This document shows, piece after piece, positions 31,925 to 44,019 of a DNA stretch of 64,000 nucleotides. Under the pieces are notes generated by a model. The model ran no database searches. It was not told where the DNA came from and worked only from the letters and a program-made list of their open reading frames with translations. Made by a program: the position numbers and the translations under genes. Origin of the DNA: Acheta domesticus (taxonomy: Eukaryota > Arthropoda > Insecta > Orthoptera > Gryllidae); contig JAHLJT010008756.1 of assembly GCA_031308135.1 (NCBI GenBank), forward strand, positions 68,876,172 to 68,940,171, written 5' to 3'. Numbering within the stretch: the stretch's first letter is position 1; every line of letters begins with the position of its first letter.

Positions 31925-33625
31925 CAAGGACGGCGAAGACTCAAGTTTATCTTAAACATTTTAAAAATTATAGCTTCCTACGTTCTCCAAACTTTCTTCG
32001 GCAACTCGATCTATGGCTTACACAATTCTGTATACACAGCATAAAATACAGATGACACCCAGGAGACGGTCCACGGAAGTAATTTGGCATCAACTAAGAC
32101 GATGCGCCCATGGTAGAAACGACAATAGCAATAGTGTAGAACTTGTATATACGCCAATTTTCAAGCAAGGAAAACTTAAAATATTTTTGCATCAAGATAT
32201 CCTGTCTTCTAGAAATCGAAAAAAACAACTCAGAATACACGGTGCTTTATGGTACCTTAAATATTTATAATTACAGCTTCCTTACCGCTCGAAACATATT
32301 TCAGTATTTCGATGTATGTCTTATGCGGCATAATACACAGATAAAGGCAGAAGAGGAAATGAGACGCCAACCAAAGAATCACAACTAGTGATGCAAAATT
32401 TTAGAAAAACATCAATATTTCGATGCATCATCAAAAGGTTTTCGATGTCCATGAAAACATCGACAAAAACCTCGATGTTTTAAATATGATAAAACATGGT
32501 ATATTCATCCTGTTTTCGTTTTTAAACATAATACTTAATTTAATGTGATATATTTTCGTAATGTTCATAAATCATCAAAGAATTATGTTCTGGTTCTAAT
32601 GTGATACATAATACGCCAATATTAGTTTCAAGTATATTCTGCCTTAAATTGAATTGCCATCGTAATTTTATAATCAGTATTCTATGTAGTCAAGGTTCAA
32701 ATTACAGTTCCACGATATTACCACACACAAAATAAAAAAGGTAAGAACACTGGAGAAAGGTTGGGAAAAGTCAACGGCTTCGGGTCGCCTGGGGATCGAC
32801 TACACTGACAGTTGTCAGTGATTTTTGATCGCGAGCAATCCCCAAAAAATTTAGTAACTGGAAATTCCATTTATATTATAATTTTTCTTTTGTAAACATC
32901 GATGTTTCTGGATAAATATATCAATCCGATGAAAACCTCGAAAGCAGAACATGGATGTTAATACGTCGATGTTTCTGCTAGAAAATATTGATATTTCAAA
33001 AACATCAATGTTTTTTGCCATTCCTAGCTCCAACGGCGTGACGTCCGTGATGCAGGCTGTGGCAGCAGTTGCATGTAACTCCGTGATCATGCCCATGCAA
33101 AGAAAACCAATATTTTGCATTTTCGTTTTCTGGAAACTGCAAGAGCACCCATTTTTCATTAAAACTTTAAAAGGACCTTTAATGTTTATAATTGTAGCTT
33201 CCTTTCTCCTCAAAACCACATTCTGCAACTCAATATGACTAATCCCACAAATATACAGATCACAGCCTGGAGATGGCAGCAACCTCCGATGAGTATGGGG
33301 CCCAACTAGGCGAAGCGTTCATGTCGGAAAGGGTGACGGCGATTGCGTAGAACTCCATAAACATGTCAATCTTTAACCAAGGACATCTTCAAACAGTTTT
33401 TCACGAAGACATCCCGTCTTCTGGAAACCGTAAGATCACATTACGACTTTAACTTCTGAAACGTCTTAAATATTCATCCGAAATTATAGCTTCCTGCCTG
33501 CTCGATACATCGTTCGGCAAACTCGATCTACGACTCATCCGGCGTAATATACAGATCACACAGCCCGGAGACGACACGAGCCAGCGACCAATGGGCCCCA
33601 ACTAAGGCGACGCGTCCGTGTCGGC
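31925..33625. repeat. Degenerate tandem array, about 300-bp unit, about 4 copies
   Basis: Units are anchored by tagcttcct variants at about 31971, 32274, 33195 and 33487 (spacings of 303, 921 and 292). Shared blocks include aactcgatcta, atacagat.aca, gggccccaacta.ggcga, gtagaactc, ccgtcttctggaaa and ttaaatattta. The long second interval is explained by the hAT element at 32386-33026: removing 641 bp plus one 8-bp duplication restores about 272 bp. The fourth unit runs into a CpG island. Confidence 0.65.
32386..33026. mobile_element. Non-autonomous hAT element nested in the 300-bp array
   Basis: The left end is tagtgatgcaaaa and the right end on the minus strand is taggaatggcaaaa. The subterminal regions are full of catcgatgttt / aacatcaatg motifs in both orientations, a hallmark of a common insect hAT MITE type. 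Flanks atcacaac (32378-32385) and gctccaac (33027-33034) share caac, and the other array units read gccccaac at this position. A perfect cactgaca-gt-tgtcagtg hairpin lies at 32803-32820. The open frames inside reflect the palindromic motif and are not genes. Confidence 0.75.
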
Positions 33626-33900
33626 GGCGTCGGTCGCAGAGGCGGCGGCGCGGACGCAGTGCGTCGCGGCGCGTAATTGCCCATGCGCGGGGGCAGCACG
33701 GGACGTGCGGCCGCATGCGAAGCCGGCGGCGGCGGCGGAGAAAGCGGCGGGCGGCGCGTTTGACAGCGCCCCGCGCGCGGCCGCGTGGGCGGGGGAGTGG
33801 GACGGGAGGGGCGGCGCAGGGCGGGACGTCGCACGCCGGGAAAGGGGAAGGGACGGCCGCTCAGGTCGACGCCTGCCCCGCGGCGACGCCGCGATCATGT
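33590..33900. promoter_or_regulatory. CpG-rich island
   Basis: This is CpG-dense DNA with ggcggcggcgg runs and gcgcgtaattgcccatg near 33669. It overlaps the end of the 300-bp array. All frames are open from composition. Confidence 0.3.
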
Positions 33901-33904
33901 GTAT

Positions 33905-35130
33905 TTATAGCCCATAAAATACCGTGGGACACTGCGTTGACGGATGGATCGTCTTGGTGTAGCGCGTTATTCATGCTTGGCAAGTAGTGTGTACAGTTCT
34001 CATTTGGTTTTAATGTCTGCTGGAAGAGCGGTTGATTCGTGTATGGGAAATTTTCATTTTTTTAAAATTATGTTATTCGCTTCACGTAATGTTTCAAATC
34101 TGGTCCTTTAAATTCAACTTTGGTATTTTCAGTTTTCTATTGACTTGCCTATCAATATATTTACATTCACCGTGTATTCCAGGACATGATTTCTTTGAAT
34201 TGAGTTCTGGATTTGAAGGTGACAGGGTATTTCACATTCACGATAACTGATTCGACACCTTAGTTCAGTTAATGAGAAATGATAATATTTGGGATACGTT
34301 CATGTATCTAGTATTAATAGAATTTACCGAATTTCGTCAGAAAATAGTCATCACGATCATGCATTCAGGAAAGGAATGAATTCTCTCTTTATTGCAAAAT
34401 GGAAGATACTTTATTTACCTACCTGTCATCTCTCCGGTAGGTTGTGCTCTCCACGCAACCTTCTTCTCCTTGTGTCGATGGTGACATCTCCTTTGGGCCA
34501 CATCACCCTGTGTGCGATTGCACGCGGGGCATCTTTACTTTTACCTCATACCTGCCATTTTTGCAATATCTCTCTCCACTGTACCCCACTCACCTCTTAC
34601 TATCCTGGACCGCTCCTCATTACCATCCCCTAACCCGTCACCCCCCCCGCCAAGCTCCTCCCTGACGACACCACCACACTCTCTTTCCCTATCCCTTTCC
34701 CCCTGTCAAAAAAAAAATTTTCATTTTTGACCTGGAATTATTCAAGTCTTAATTGCACTTCTGGAATGAATCTAAATGCGTTTAGTACAAAATTGTTTGA
34801 GCTAAATTCAAAAATTGCTGTAAATCACAGTTTCAATTTTTTTGCCTTATTTGGTATTCATCGATGTAATGGAGACGATGGGTGGAGACGAATGTAATTT
34901 TTTAAACCATTCAAAGTTGAGATCGTAAAATTAGAACATTTATAGAGACATAGCAAACAGGTTTTTGTATTTTACAAGCCTGCAAAGCAGTGCAATGCCT
35001 GAAGCAAGAGTGGGCAACTACATTTTTGGGCTCCATTGCCATTAAACGTTTTTATTCACGTATGACATATTTTAGTAAATAAACAGAACATACTTTTTAA
35101 AAATTTTATTCATATTTGTCTTGTAATTAT
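33905..35130. other. AT-rich, no feature recognised
   Basis: The sequence is mostly AT-rich, with a pyrimidine-rich patch from 34430 to 34710. No element boundary or exon was recognised. Confidence 0.45.
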
Positions 35131-35133
35131 TTT

Positions 35134-35295
35134 TATAATACATATTATCTTTGACCAATATCTAAAGACAAGTACTTTTTTCTTTTTCTTCTTAAAATTG
35201 TTATTATCCTTTAATAAGTTTTATAATAAAAACTTTAAGAATGAAAAGAAAAAATGTACTTGCCTTTAGATATTGGACAAAGATAATATATATTA
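35134..35295. repeat. Long near-perfect inverted repeat (hairpin MITE)
   Basis: Arms of about 65 bp (35134-35198 and 35231-35295) share ttatctttg.ccaatatctaaag and caagtac.ttttttcttt with a handful of mismatches around a loop of about 32 nt. A transcript would fold into a long hairpin and could feed siRNA production. No target duplication was recognised, so a MITE origin is probable but unproven. Confidence 0.7.
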
Positions 35296-35612
35296 CAAAT
35301 AGTACATACATATTTTAGCATAAATAAAACACTCTACAAATCTTATGAAATGGTAAGCTAAATGACCCACTTAATAAATTCAGTTGATTTTACTATGCTG
35401 AATCATTTACATGGTTGATAGAGGGGTTGGAGAGCCTCTTCCCCAAACGTAAAACAAATTCTCAAATTGCTAGGTTCAGAAAGAGAAGAATCAGTAACTT
35501 GAAATATGAATGAAAACACATACATATTTTATTTCCGAAGGCTAAGGAACCCATTTCAAACTTTTCTTACGTCTACAACCCTAGCCCCTGTATGCATATG
35601 GATAATTGCGAT

Positions 35613-35801
35613 CTAATCACAAATATTCGTAAAACTTGCAGTGATTCGGAAGATGCAGCATTTCCTAGTATCTGGATGATGTAATAGAGCGAACATTTCT
35701 TTTATTGTTATCGGTTTTATCTTTAAGCAATCATGTTTAATCAGTACAACCGAACCTCTCCCTACCTTGCAAATAAAATTTATAGGAAGTAATTGTAACA
35801 C
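35613..35801 (-). pseudogene. Possible BEL/Pao-type polyprotein fragment
   Basis: The minus-strand frame contains CKVGRGSVVLIKHDCLK and, later, HHPDTRKCCIFRI. This resembles the VG-x-VVLikDd-L motif of a domain found after the integrase of BEL/Pao retrotransposons. The expected LPPLKW segment is absent and no other polyprotein part is nearby. The resemblance is weak. Confidence 0.2.
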
Positions 35802-35809
35802 ACATTACT

Positions 35810-37320
35810 GCAGCTCATTAAATATCCAACAGCTTTTCTAATGAAGTTATAATAGAGAGAAATTATGGGAATATAAGATCCTCAATCTTATTTCCCCCCT
35901 TCTGATTTCTTCTTGCCACTCATCCCTTGTCGCATCAACCTCCTCAGTGTTTTCTCCTCGAGATTATCTGACGTCGTCGTTGTAACAGTTGTCACGTCTG
36001 TTTTGGTCGCCTTGAGTGTTTCTTTACAAGCTCCTCAACAGCTTCCAGCTCTTCCGCCATCGCCTCCGCTCCCGACAGTTACCGCTGCTTCTTCACCTCT
36101 CACCTTTTCTTATATTTTATCCCATCATTGTTTTTTCTCTCACTTTTTTCCGCTTAATATTAGCTGGCGATTTCTTAATATATTTGTGTACTCCATAATC
36201 TGTATCTGCCATTGTTCTTTATGTGAATATAGTGAAAAATACCTGTCTTGTGCTTACCGCGCTCATTGTTGTAAATTAATCTATTTATTTATTTATTTAT
36301 TTATTTGTAAAAAAACTGTATATGACGTGTGTGGAAAGAAATTTATCTGCGCACATTTTCTTGAGGGCCAGAATTTTAAAAAAACTATGAAGTTTTATTC
36401 ATATTAGAGCTCCAATAAATATTGCCGGTACCATGTCTTCCTTTCGTTGCTGCAATTTTCTATATTGGTACCAAAATAAATTGCCTCATTTTTGTTTACT
36501 CCACATTTCTCTCCTTACAACATTTCATGTTGACAAAAGATTTTCATTTTATTAGATTTCGAACTTTCTGAACCATTTGAAGAAGTAATATCAAAATAGG
36601 ATATATAAAGCAGTTTCTGAATTTACTAACGAAAGAGAACTGACAGAGCATCGGAAGAGATGAATTTTGTAGGATATTAAGGAAGTCAACACTTGTGAGT
36701 AGTTATGTTAAAAGAAGTTAAATTCGTTAGGAAACACTTCAACTGAAAAGTATTAAAATAAAATGAAAAAATAATAGAATGACTTCAATTGAGAGATCTT
36801 CAAATACGAATTTCCAAATTACCAGCTATAACAGCTCAAGACTAATTTTTTTAAATCAAGAATATACGCATTATACGCGTCTTGGAACTATTTCTATAAA
36901 ATGTCTGTCCCTAGTTTTTCATTCGTAGGTTCATAAATAAGTCGTAAAGCAAAAAATCATACATAAAATAGGAAGTAAAAGAAATTCATTCTATTTGAAA
37001 GTAGAAATGTTAGTTACCAGCACACAATGAGAAGTACACGTACATAGGTAATTCAATAGTATGATTAACAAGTTTTTTTTGTTTCTTTGACACATATGCC
37101 GAAGAAAACCACAGAAATACCCCTATTTTCAATACACTCGTAAGAGGTTGAGTCACGCTTAATAAGTCTTGAGTTCTAAACATTTTGTATCAACACAAGT
37201 TTCCTTACCTTATTTTCAGTTAAAAATTGAAAAAAGTAATTGTAAGAATTCCTGAAGTATTCTTTAGGCGAGTGATGCACGAGAAAAATCTTGAGCCGAA
37301 CTTCATGCACTAAAATTATT
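35810..37320. other. AT-rich; (TTTA)n microsatellite at 36283-36307
   Basis: A run of about six tatt units lies at 36283-36307. The rest is AT-rich and unassigned. Confidence 0.5.
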
Positions 37321-37329
37321 TGCACATAC

Positions 37330-37765
37330 TGCACGTCCTCTCCATCAGCTTTCTCGCAAGATCGTGCCCCGCCACGCCACAAACGTCTTTTCGCGGAAGA
37401 CAGCACCTCCTGAGTACCCGTAAGGCTGGGGCTCCGACGGCACCGCACCGCGTCACGGCCTCTACACACCTTCGAGGGTCATCAACTTGCTGGCACAATG
37501 CAGCGCGAGGCGGGATGGGACGGGACGGGGCGTCGGCGGCGCGGTCGACCGACCGGCCTGCAAGAACGTCGCGCATTAGAGGACAAGCAACGTCGACACG
37601 TCGCGGCTCAAAGTGGCGTCGACGGCGCCGGCGAAGGGTCTCTTCCCGCTCGCGTAACGAGGGTTCGCCGTCCATCCGCGCGTTGGAGTCTCCAGCGCCC
37701 GCGAGTGTCTCGACGCGCACAGTGGTCTAAGAGGAGCGGAAAAGCACGAGCAGAACGACCGCAAG
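37330..37765. promoter_or_regulatory. CpG-rich island
   Basis: The block is CpG-dense with several overlapping open frames on both strands. No splice-framed exon or recognised protein was found. Confidence 0.3.
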
Positions 37766-37999
37766 GCGTCAGTGCTTTATCGTACGACGTTTAAAAAATA
37801 TTTTTTATGACAATGTATTTTCAAATCTAGGAACAATGGAAGTTTTAAGTTTACATTGTATCCTTTTAATGTTAAAACTACTTTAAAGAAAAATAGTCTC
37901 ACTTTCCTACCTGTTATAATATTGACATTAAGCAGTCTCTATTTTCAAATTAGGGCACCTGATTTCAACGGAAATATATTCACTGTTATTCATTTTAAC

Positions 38000-38278
38000 C
38001 GTTGTAGAATTCACGACTATGATGTAGAATTAGGAAATGTCGACCACGGGATTTTGTCAGGAGTAGAAAAATTGAAGCATTAGTTTGACGACGTTTCGGA
38101 ATATTTTTGTTCCACCCTGAGGGATTAATAAAGACTTGTAGATATTTACAATCTCTCTCTTTCTCTACAATTCTTTACTAATCCCTGAAGATGGAATAAA
38201 AATATTCCGATATGTCAACAAACTAATGCTATAATTTTTCTACTCACTCAGATCAAAATCCGCGAACGATATTTCTTC
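38000..38278. mobile_element. Fold-back element flanked by 15-bp direct repeats
   Basis: Arms of about 105 bp (38047-38145 and 38165-38265) are inverted copies. They share gattttg, gtagaaaaatt, gcattagtttg, cggaatattttt, ttcca and gggatta. Identical gttattcattttaac repeats lie just outside at 37985-37999 and 38279-38293, which suits a target duplication of retrotransposon length. Each arm, read toward its outer end, has ctgaaga (or a changed ctcaggg), a ggaata...tattcc stem and then gaaa (or gata). This resembles the core of hammerhead ribozymes known in Penelope-like elements. Confidence 0.55.
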
Positions 38279-38299
38279 GTTATTCATTTTAACACATAT

Positions 38300-40060
38300 T
38301 AACTTGTAGCTCATTTTTGACGCTTCTTATGGAATGTCGAAGTTTATTTAGTTATAAAAAACCGACAATTGACACAAAAGATTTCCGTGTGGTTTAACCA
38401 ATTAAAAATATCCTTCAGTGATCTGAAATGTTTTATTATATAAACCAAATCATATATAAATGATTGAGATTGAAACTCTTAATAAATAGAGAACAGCCAG
38501 ACTTTTCTTTTCTAGCTAGCAAGAAGATTTATTACACCAAAACGTTTACCTTCAAAGTTTTAAGAAATGTAAATAATAATAAAAAGAATTAATGTTTAGC
38601 TCGTAGTTTGAGAATTGTAAGTTTCTAGAACTGATATTTGTAAAAAAAATATTTATTTCATAAATATGCGCATTTGGAGCCGGTTCAGACCAGTGTGCGC
38701 GGCGGTGGACGTGGTGGCTGCGCAAGTGCCCACGTAAAGCACTGCCGAGTGAGGGCAATCGCGAGGCGACGACTTACCAGGAAGTCTATCAGGCGGTGGA
38801 CCTCCCTCGCTGCTCAGTGGGTGGAATCGCCAGTTCTGAAGGTCTCAGAGGTATTAAAGAAAGACAAAAGAACATTCCCAAATACTCTTCATCAAAATGA
38901 AACAGCCTAGAACACGTTCATCCAAGACGATGTCGGCGTGAAACAAAGTGATGGATCTAAGAAGCAAGATACTATTGTGGATTTTAAATGAATAATTACT
39001 TTTATTTTTGTGTCTCTTAATGTCTACAAGATGGATAATACATTTTGGCTTGTAAATAGCCACTGTTTATCTTTTGTTTATCATCAAAGATTACTTGCCC
39101 AATAAGGAAATTGAGTTGCAAACAGGATTCTGTGCTCGTACTTGCAAGAAACGTATTTTTTGTTCGGATTACTTTTTATTACGTATCAATTAGCAAGGGG
39201 TAGAAGAATAAGTAGTAGCAGTAAACCAATACAATGTATTTGTGTATTACTTTAAAGAATATGTGTCATGTGAGTTACTTCAATAATTCAATTGTAATTC
39301 TACAACATTTTGCGACAATATCAACATAAAAAAATCTTCTTTCCTTCTTGTGTCCATTGAGATTTGCCTTTGCAACCCACTGCTCCGCCTCACCTTATCC
39401 AACGTGAACCGTTGAAATGTTTCGTGGGGGCCGGGCTTCGATTGTCGATGCAGAGAAGAGAAGATGGCGACGAGTGCGCGCATTGAAATCACCCAAAAAG
39501 TTACCTTAGAATCAGCGCTGGTAATCGTCGCTCCGACAGATGAAAGGGGGATATTCACGGCGGCGCATTCTCTGTCGGTTCCTGGTTGGAAAGTACTCAC
39601 GCCAGTGTGCGCCACGTTTCAAAGAAATGGGGGATCGCGCGATCTTCGCAGACCCGTGGATAATCAGTGTGGACGGTGTCCATTATCTTCATTCCAGAGG
39701 TGTCAAATAGGGGACAGCGCGCGGGTCAGCAGGAAATGAACGGGAGAAGAGGTGAATTGCATTGGACGTGTCTGCGGAGGTGAAGATCTGTCCGTAAGAC
39801 ATGAGAGGAAACGGACCCGTGACGGCGATGATGCAAGTAGTTTCATGTTAAACAATTTTACTTTATTTATTATGCATGTTAAAACTAATTCATGCTTTGT
39901 CTTAACACAGAATACTGTCGTAGATTGTAGTTTCTCACACTGTTATGCGCCAGGCCGACGATGGGATCTTTACTTCTCAGGTGTTCCAAGTAAGACACAG
40001 TATTTTTGTAGGGGAAAGAGTGAGGGAGGGAGGGAAAGCGGGAGTGAGAAAGAGAGACCG
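38300..40060. other. No supported gene
   Basis: This is AT-rich overall. A more GC-rich patch at 39420-39740 has an open frame from an ATG at 39464 (start MATSARIEITQ), preceded by purines, but it has no recognised homology or splice partner. Confidence 0.4.
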
Positions 40061-40065
40061 GGGCA

Positions 40066-40068
<3 letters not shown>

Positions 40069-40124
<56 letters not shown>
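40069..40124. repeat. (GT)n microsatellite, about 28 units
   Basis: Perfect alternating TG runs into a short CG stretch and then GA-rich DNA. It is flanked by gagaga sequence on both sides. Confidence 0.95.
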
Positions 40125-40132
<8 letters not shown>

Positions 40133-40199
40133 AGCGCGCGTCAAAGAGAGAGGGAAAGGAAGGAAGAAAGAGGGGAAATGGACTGAAAGATAGAGAGAG

Positions 40200-41695
40200 T
40201 ATGAAGTGTGTGTGTGAACCGGGATATTGAAAGTGAAAGCAATTCGTAGCTACATATTATCATTGAAGAACAAACTGTATTTATATATTAATTAATGCAA
40301 TTTTTAAAAATTTTAACGTTTTTTTCGTTATCCTTGCACGTATAATTATATAAAAATATTGAAATTTAATAGAGTGGTTTTAAAAGCTTATTAATGATTT
40401 TGGTTGGTTTATTAAAAGGAAAGAAAAAGGTAAAGAATTTTACAAATTGACAAAACATAAGAATCAGAGACATGTGATATGCGTAAAAATATAAACTTTT
40501 TATTGAAACACATGTAAACGATAGACCTTAAAATTAATTATTTTCCGAAAAAATAATTATTTTCAGAAAACCTACTACTTTCGTTTTATTACACCCAAAG
40601 AGTATCTTGTTTCACTAATGACATAATTCAGGATCCATCGTAAAGACTACTTACCCAACCCAAAAAGTACGCTTTTCAAAAGAGAAAGTCTGGATAACAC
40701 CCGTAAAGTCTGAAATTTGAGGCGGGATAGTGATTACTAACAGATTATTGTTTTTATAGCGAGTCTGATTCCTTGTAAGTATACATTTCATAATCTTTTC
40801 ATCTTTCTTAGGTAATGTTCAGTCTGTGGTTTCAATGATTTATGAAGCATAGAATACACAGTAGAGAAGTGTAACTTCAGGCATTAAGATAATGTGTATT
40901 GATGGATATCAGTGATATTCAGTTCAACAAACATGTTCTTGTGATGAACTCAGAAAGTAAAATTGATACATATAAACCCTGACAAAAGCATTCCTGGGCT
41001 TGAAAGGGTGTGCCAAGCTGCTAGAGATGATTTATGGTCGAAAAATACAGTTACTTCATTTGGCACTGAATCCTAAATTGCTGAAAATAACAAACTTCAA
41101 AGTTCACCTAAAGGCAATACAATGAAGAGAATTAATGCTTTCACTTTCTCTCTGATCAAACGCAATTTATTTCACAATATGTTATGAATGTGGATAATTA
41201 TTATGAAAAGCATTTGATAATTCTTATCCTTTTGCGATTCTGCATTACTTTCTTGAAGACGAAATGGCCATTTATTTAGTGCATTGATAGGCGAACCTTA
41301 ATTGGAATATCGATTTGACAATATTTCAAACCACTATCGTATCATAAATTTACCTTTAAGTCTCTTGGCCACAATTACATTTCTCTTCCATCGCGTATCA
41401 AGGCATGTCAAATTCTTTATTATGTACCAGTATATCCCCAAAATTAGCATCAACCTGCTCAATTCACGTGCAAACTTTTGTTTCCATTAAAAACGTTTTA
41501 GACCTTTATGAAGTTTGGAGAATGTGTAAAGAACTACTGAAAATTATGAATTCATTCATATTCAAGTGTTGGACTCTTCGTATGTTACATACCTTATTTG
41601 CACATACGTGTCTTTAAGTACTTAAATAAACATGTCTTTATTATTCATCGCTTTTTCATCGATCATATTATATTTTTCTGTGAATGGTGATGGCG
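40200..41695. other. AT-rich, no feature recognised
   Basis: No gene or element end was recognised. Confidence 0.5.
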
Positions 41696-41708
41696 GTGAA
41701 TTTAGCCA

Positions 41709-41767
41709 CCGTCCTCACCTCTGTCGTCAAGAATGACGACAGAGAATGACGACAGAGGTGAGGACGG
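41709..41767. repeat. Perfect 21-bp inverted repeat with 17-nt loop
   Basis: The arms are ccgtcctcacctctgtcgtca (41709-41729) and its exact complement (41747-41767). The loop carries another tgacgacagag copy. Perfect pairing in a GC-rich stem makes a very stable hairpin or cruciform. It lies at the left edge of the GC-rich domain that reaches 43.2 kb. Confidence 0.85.
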
Positions 41768-42332
41768 CCAAGACAAATGAGGGGAAATTTGGTGGGCACT
41801 AACAGCGGCGGCGGATCGGGGGATGCGAAAACAGGCGGGAACGAGGGCTGCAGGCTGACCAGCTCCGCAACAGTGCTAAACAGGAAGATGTCGGCATGGT
41901 CAGAGAACGCTTGAGAAAGATGGGTTGGTAAAGAGGGCAATGAGGACTGACGGTCATCTGGCCGGCAAAGACTAGTGCATGGAGAGCAGCAGAGGCAGAT
42001 GAAATAGCTTGGAGCAGTGCAGGAGCAGTGACAGCTTGGGCGAAAGCACGGGTACGGTGGTGGCCGAAAAATCAGCGAGGACGGTGAGGGCGACGGAGAT
42101 GGCGGGGTCGGTGAGAGTGGCGAGGGTGATGATTTAGGGTAGAGCAACTTGGCCGGAAAAGGCGGCGGAGAGGTAAGGGTAGTGAGAACGGCAGGGTCGG
42201 TGAGGGCGTGGGAAGCTAAGAAATCTTTGCGTCACCCTTATTGCTCTGGTGGTGGGGAGGGCGGCAGGGACCACTAGGGTGGTGGGGAAGTGGGGGCTGC
42301 AGTGAGTGGAGAAGTCGGGGAGGCTAGGGCGG

Positions 42333-42455
<123 letters not shown>

Positions 42456-42807
42456 TGGTGAAGGTGGTGAGGGCGACAGAGGCGATGACGGCGGCGAGGG
42501 CAGCGAGGGTGTTAGGGGCGAGGAGGCAATAAGATCGCCGAGGGCGGCAAGGGTGTCGGTGGTGGCGAGGACGGCGAGGGCATCTGTGAGGGCGGACATG
42601 CGGGGGCGGCGCGGGCGGAGGGATTCCGAGTGCGGGCCGAGAGGCGGGTCGGCGCGCGCAGTGGTCAGACGACGGCGAAGGCAGCGCCCCAGAGCGGCTT
42701 GGTATCGCACACCTCATTACGCGCTTTACAGCGGCGCCGCGGGCGCGCACGGCCTTATCGCCATCCGCGCCTCTAATGGCGGCGGGGCAGCGCGCGGCAC
42801 GGCGCGC

Positions 42808-42872
<65 letters not shown>
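42808..42872. repeat. (CGG)n array, about 21 triplets
   Basis: This is a perfect ggc/cgg triplet run inside the CpG island, next to an AT-rich core (ttataattgccacaattaa). Confidence 0.95.
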
Positions 42873-43390
42873 GAGCGCCTTATAATTGCCACAATTAATT
42901 TTACACCCGCGCGCGGATAAGGGCGCGCCTTCGGGCCGGGCGAGCGGGCGGCGCTGGGGCCGCGGCCGTGGCGCGGGGCGGTGGAGGGCGGGAGGATATC
43001 GCCCCATCGCCCGCCGGACAGGTGTTCGCGCCCCCTAATGGACTCGTCTGTCGCTGGGCGCTCGCGCGCGCCGATCGTGGCCCGTTTTTTCGTGGACCGC
43101 TCCTTTTATGGCGCGTCGGAGGGCGTCGACGCCCCGGCGGTTCTCGGGCGGATGTGGTCTCCGCGATGGCGCTTAAGGGTCACGCGGTTGGACGAGGAAG
43201 TGGGAGCTGGAAAACGGCCATCGTGATGGGGAGATCTGTGATCGAGTTGTGGTTTTCTGTTTTGCTACCAGCATTTATTCATTTTTTTATGTTTAGGAGT
43301 GTTTTATATGTGACATAATTTATTGTAAAGGTAGGAATAGCTATTGAATTTCTTTAGAAGCTACAATCAATTCTGTATAATTATAGAATT

Positions 43391-43448
43391 ATTACGAAAG
43401 GAAGGTAAGTGATTAAATATATTTAATCACTTATCTTACTTTCGTAAT
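43391..43448. repeat. 58-bp near-perfect palindrome
   Basis: attacgaaaggaaggtaagtgattaaat and its near complement meet at tatatt with almost no loop; two mismatches are seen. A second perfect palindrome (actcaagtaat-a-attacttgagt, 43481-43503) lies 33 bp downstream. Such loopless palindromes are unusual in unique DNA and may be remnants of inverted-repeat elements. Confidence 0.75.
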
Positions 43449-43504
43449 TTACATTACATGAATGTTGAATTGTCGTTGAAACTCAAGTAATAATTACTTG
43501 AGTA

Positions 43505-44015
43505 AAGTTATCTAAAAAGGTGTAGGTCTACCACTCTTTTTATACTCAAGACAGCAAATGGTGTTTTAAAATTCTGTATTATTTATTTTGAGAACTCTTT
43601 CTACTGCCAATAATTTTATAAACATTTAAATTACCACATTACTACAAACATTATTGTTCTTGTCAGCTTTGATGAGATTTGAGTCGATAACCTCAGAGCA
43701 TGAGTCATAGAATCAACAACAAAATATCATTACTTCAGGTGTTTGACTAAATAACTATACAAGTTTTTTTCAAAACTGTCAATTTTTCAGAAAACTTTTT
43801 TTTCAGAGAAACTACGAAAAATAAAATTCCCTCTGCGTTGGGTTAAATATGACGAACATTTGTCTCTAAATTTGAAAAGAATATGTGTCTGGAAATACGA
43901 AATGCATTTCTCATGCTTGTGTAACACACATGAAGAATAAACATGACACATGTCCTGCATTTTCAAACTTACGAAATGTGTCCATCTAATAGGAGTAAGA
44001 ACAAGCAGGACGTAT
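43505..44015. other. AT-rich, no feature recognised
   Basis: No gene was recognised. Confidence 0.5.
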
Positions 44016-44019
44016 GAGC

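Noticed and set aside
39464..39739. 91-codon frame starting MATSARIEITQ
   Set aside because: The start context is acceptable, but there is no recognised homology, splice signal or polyadenylation support.
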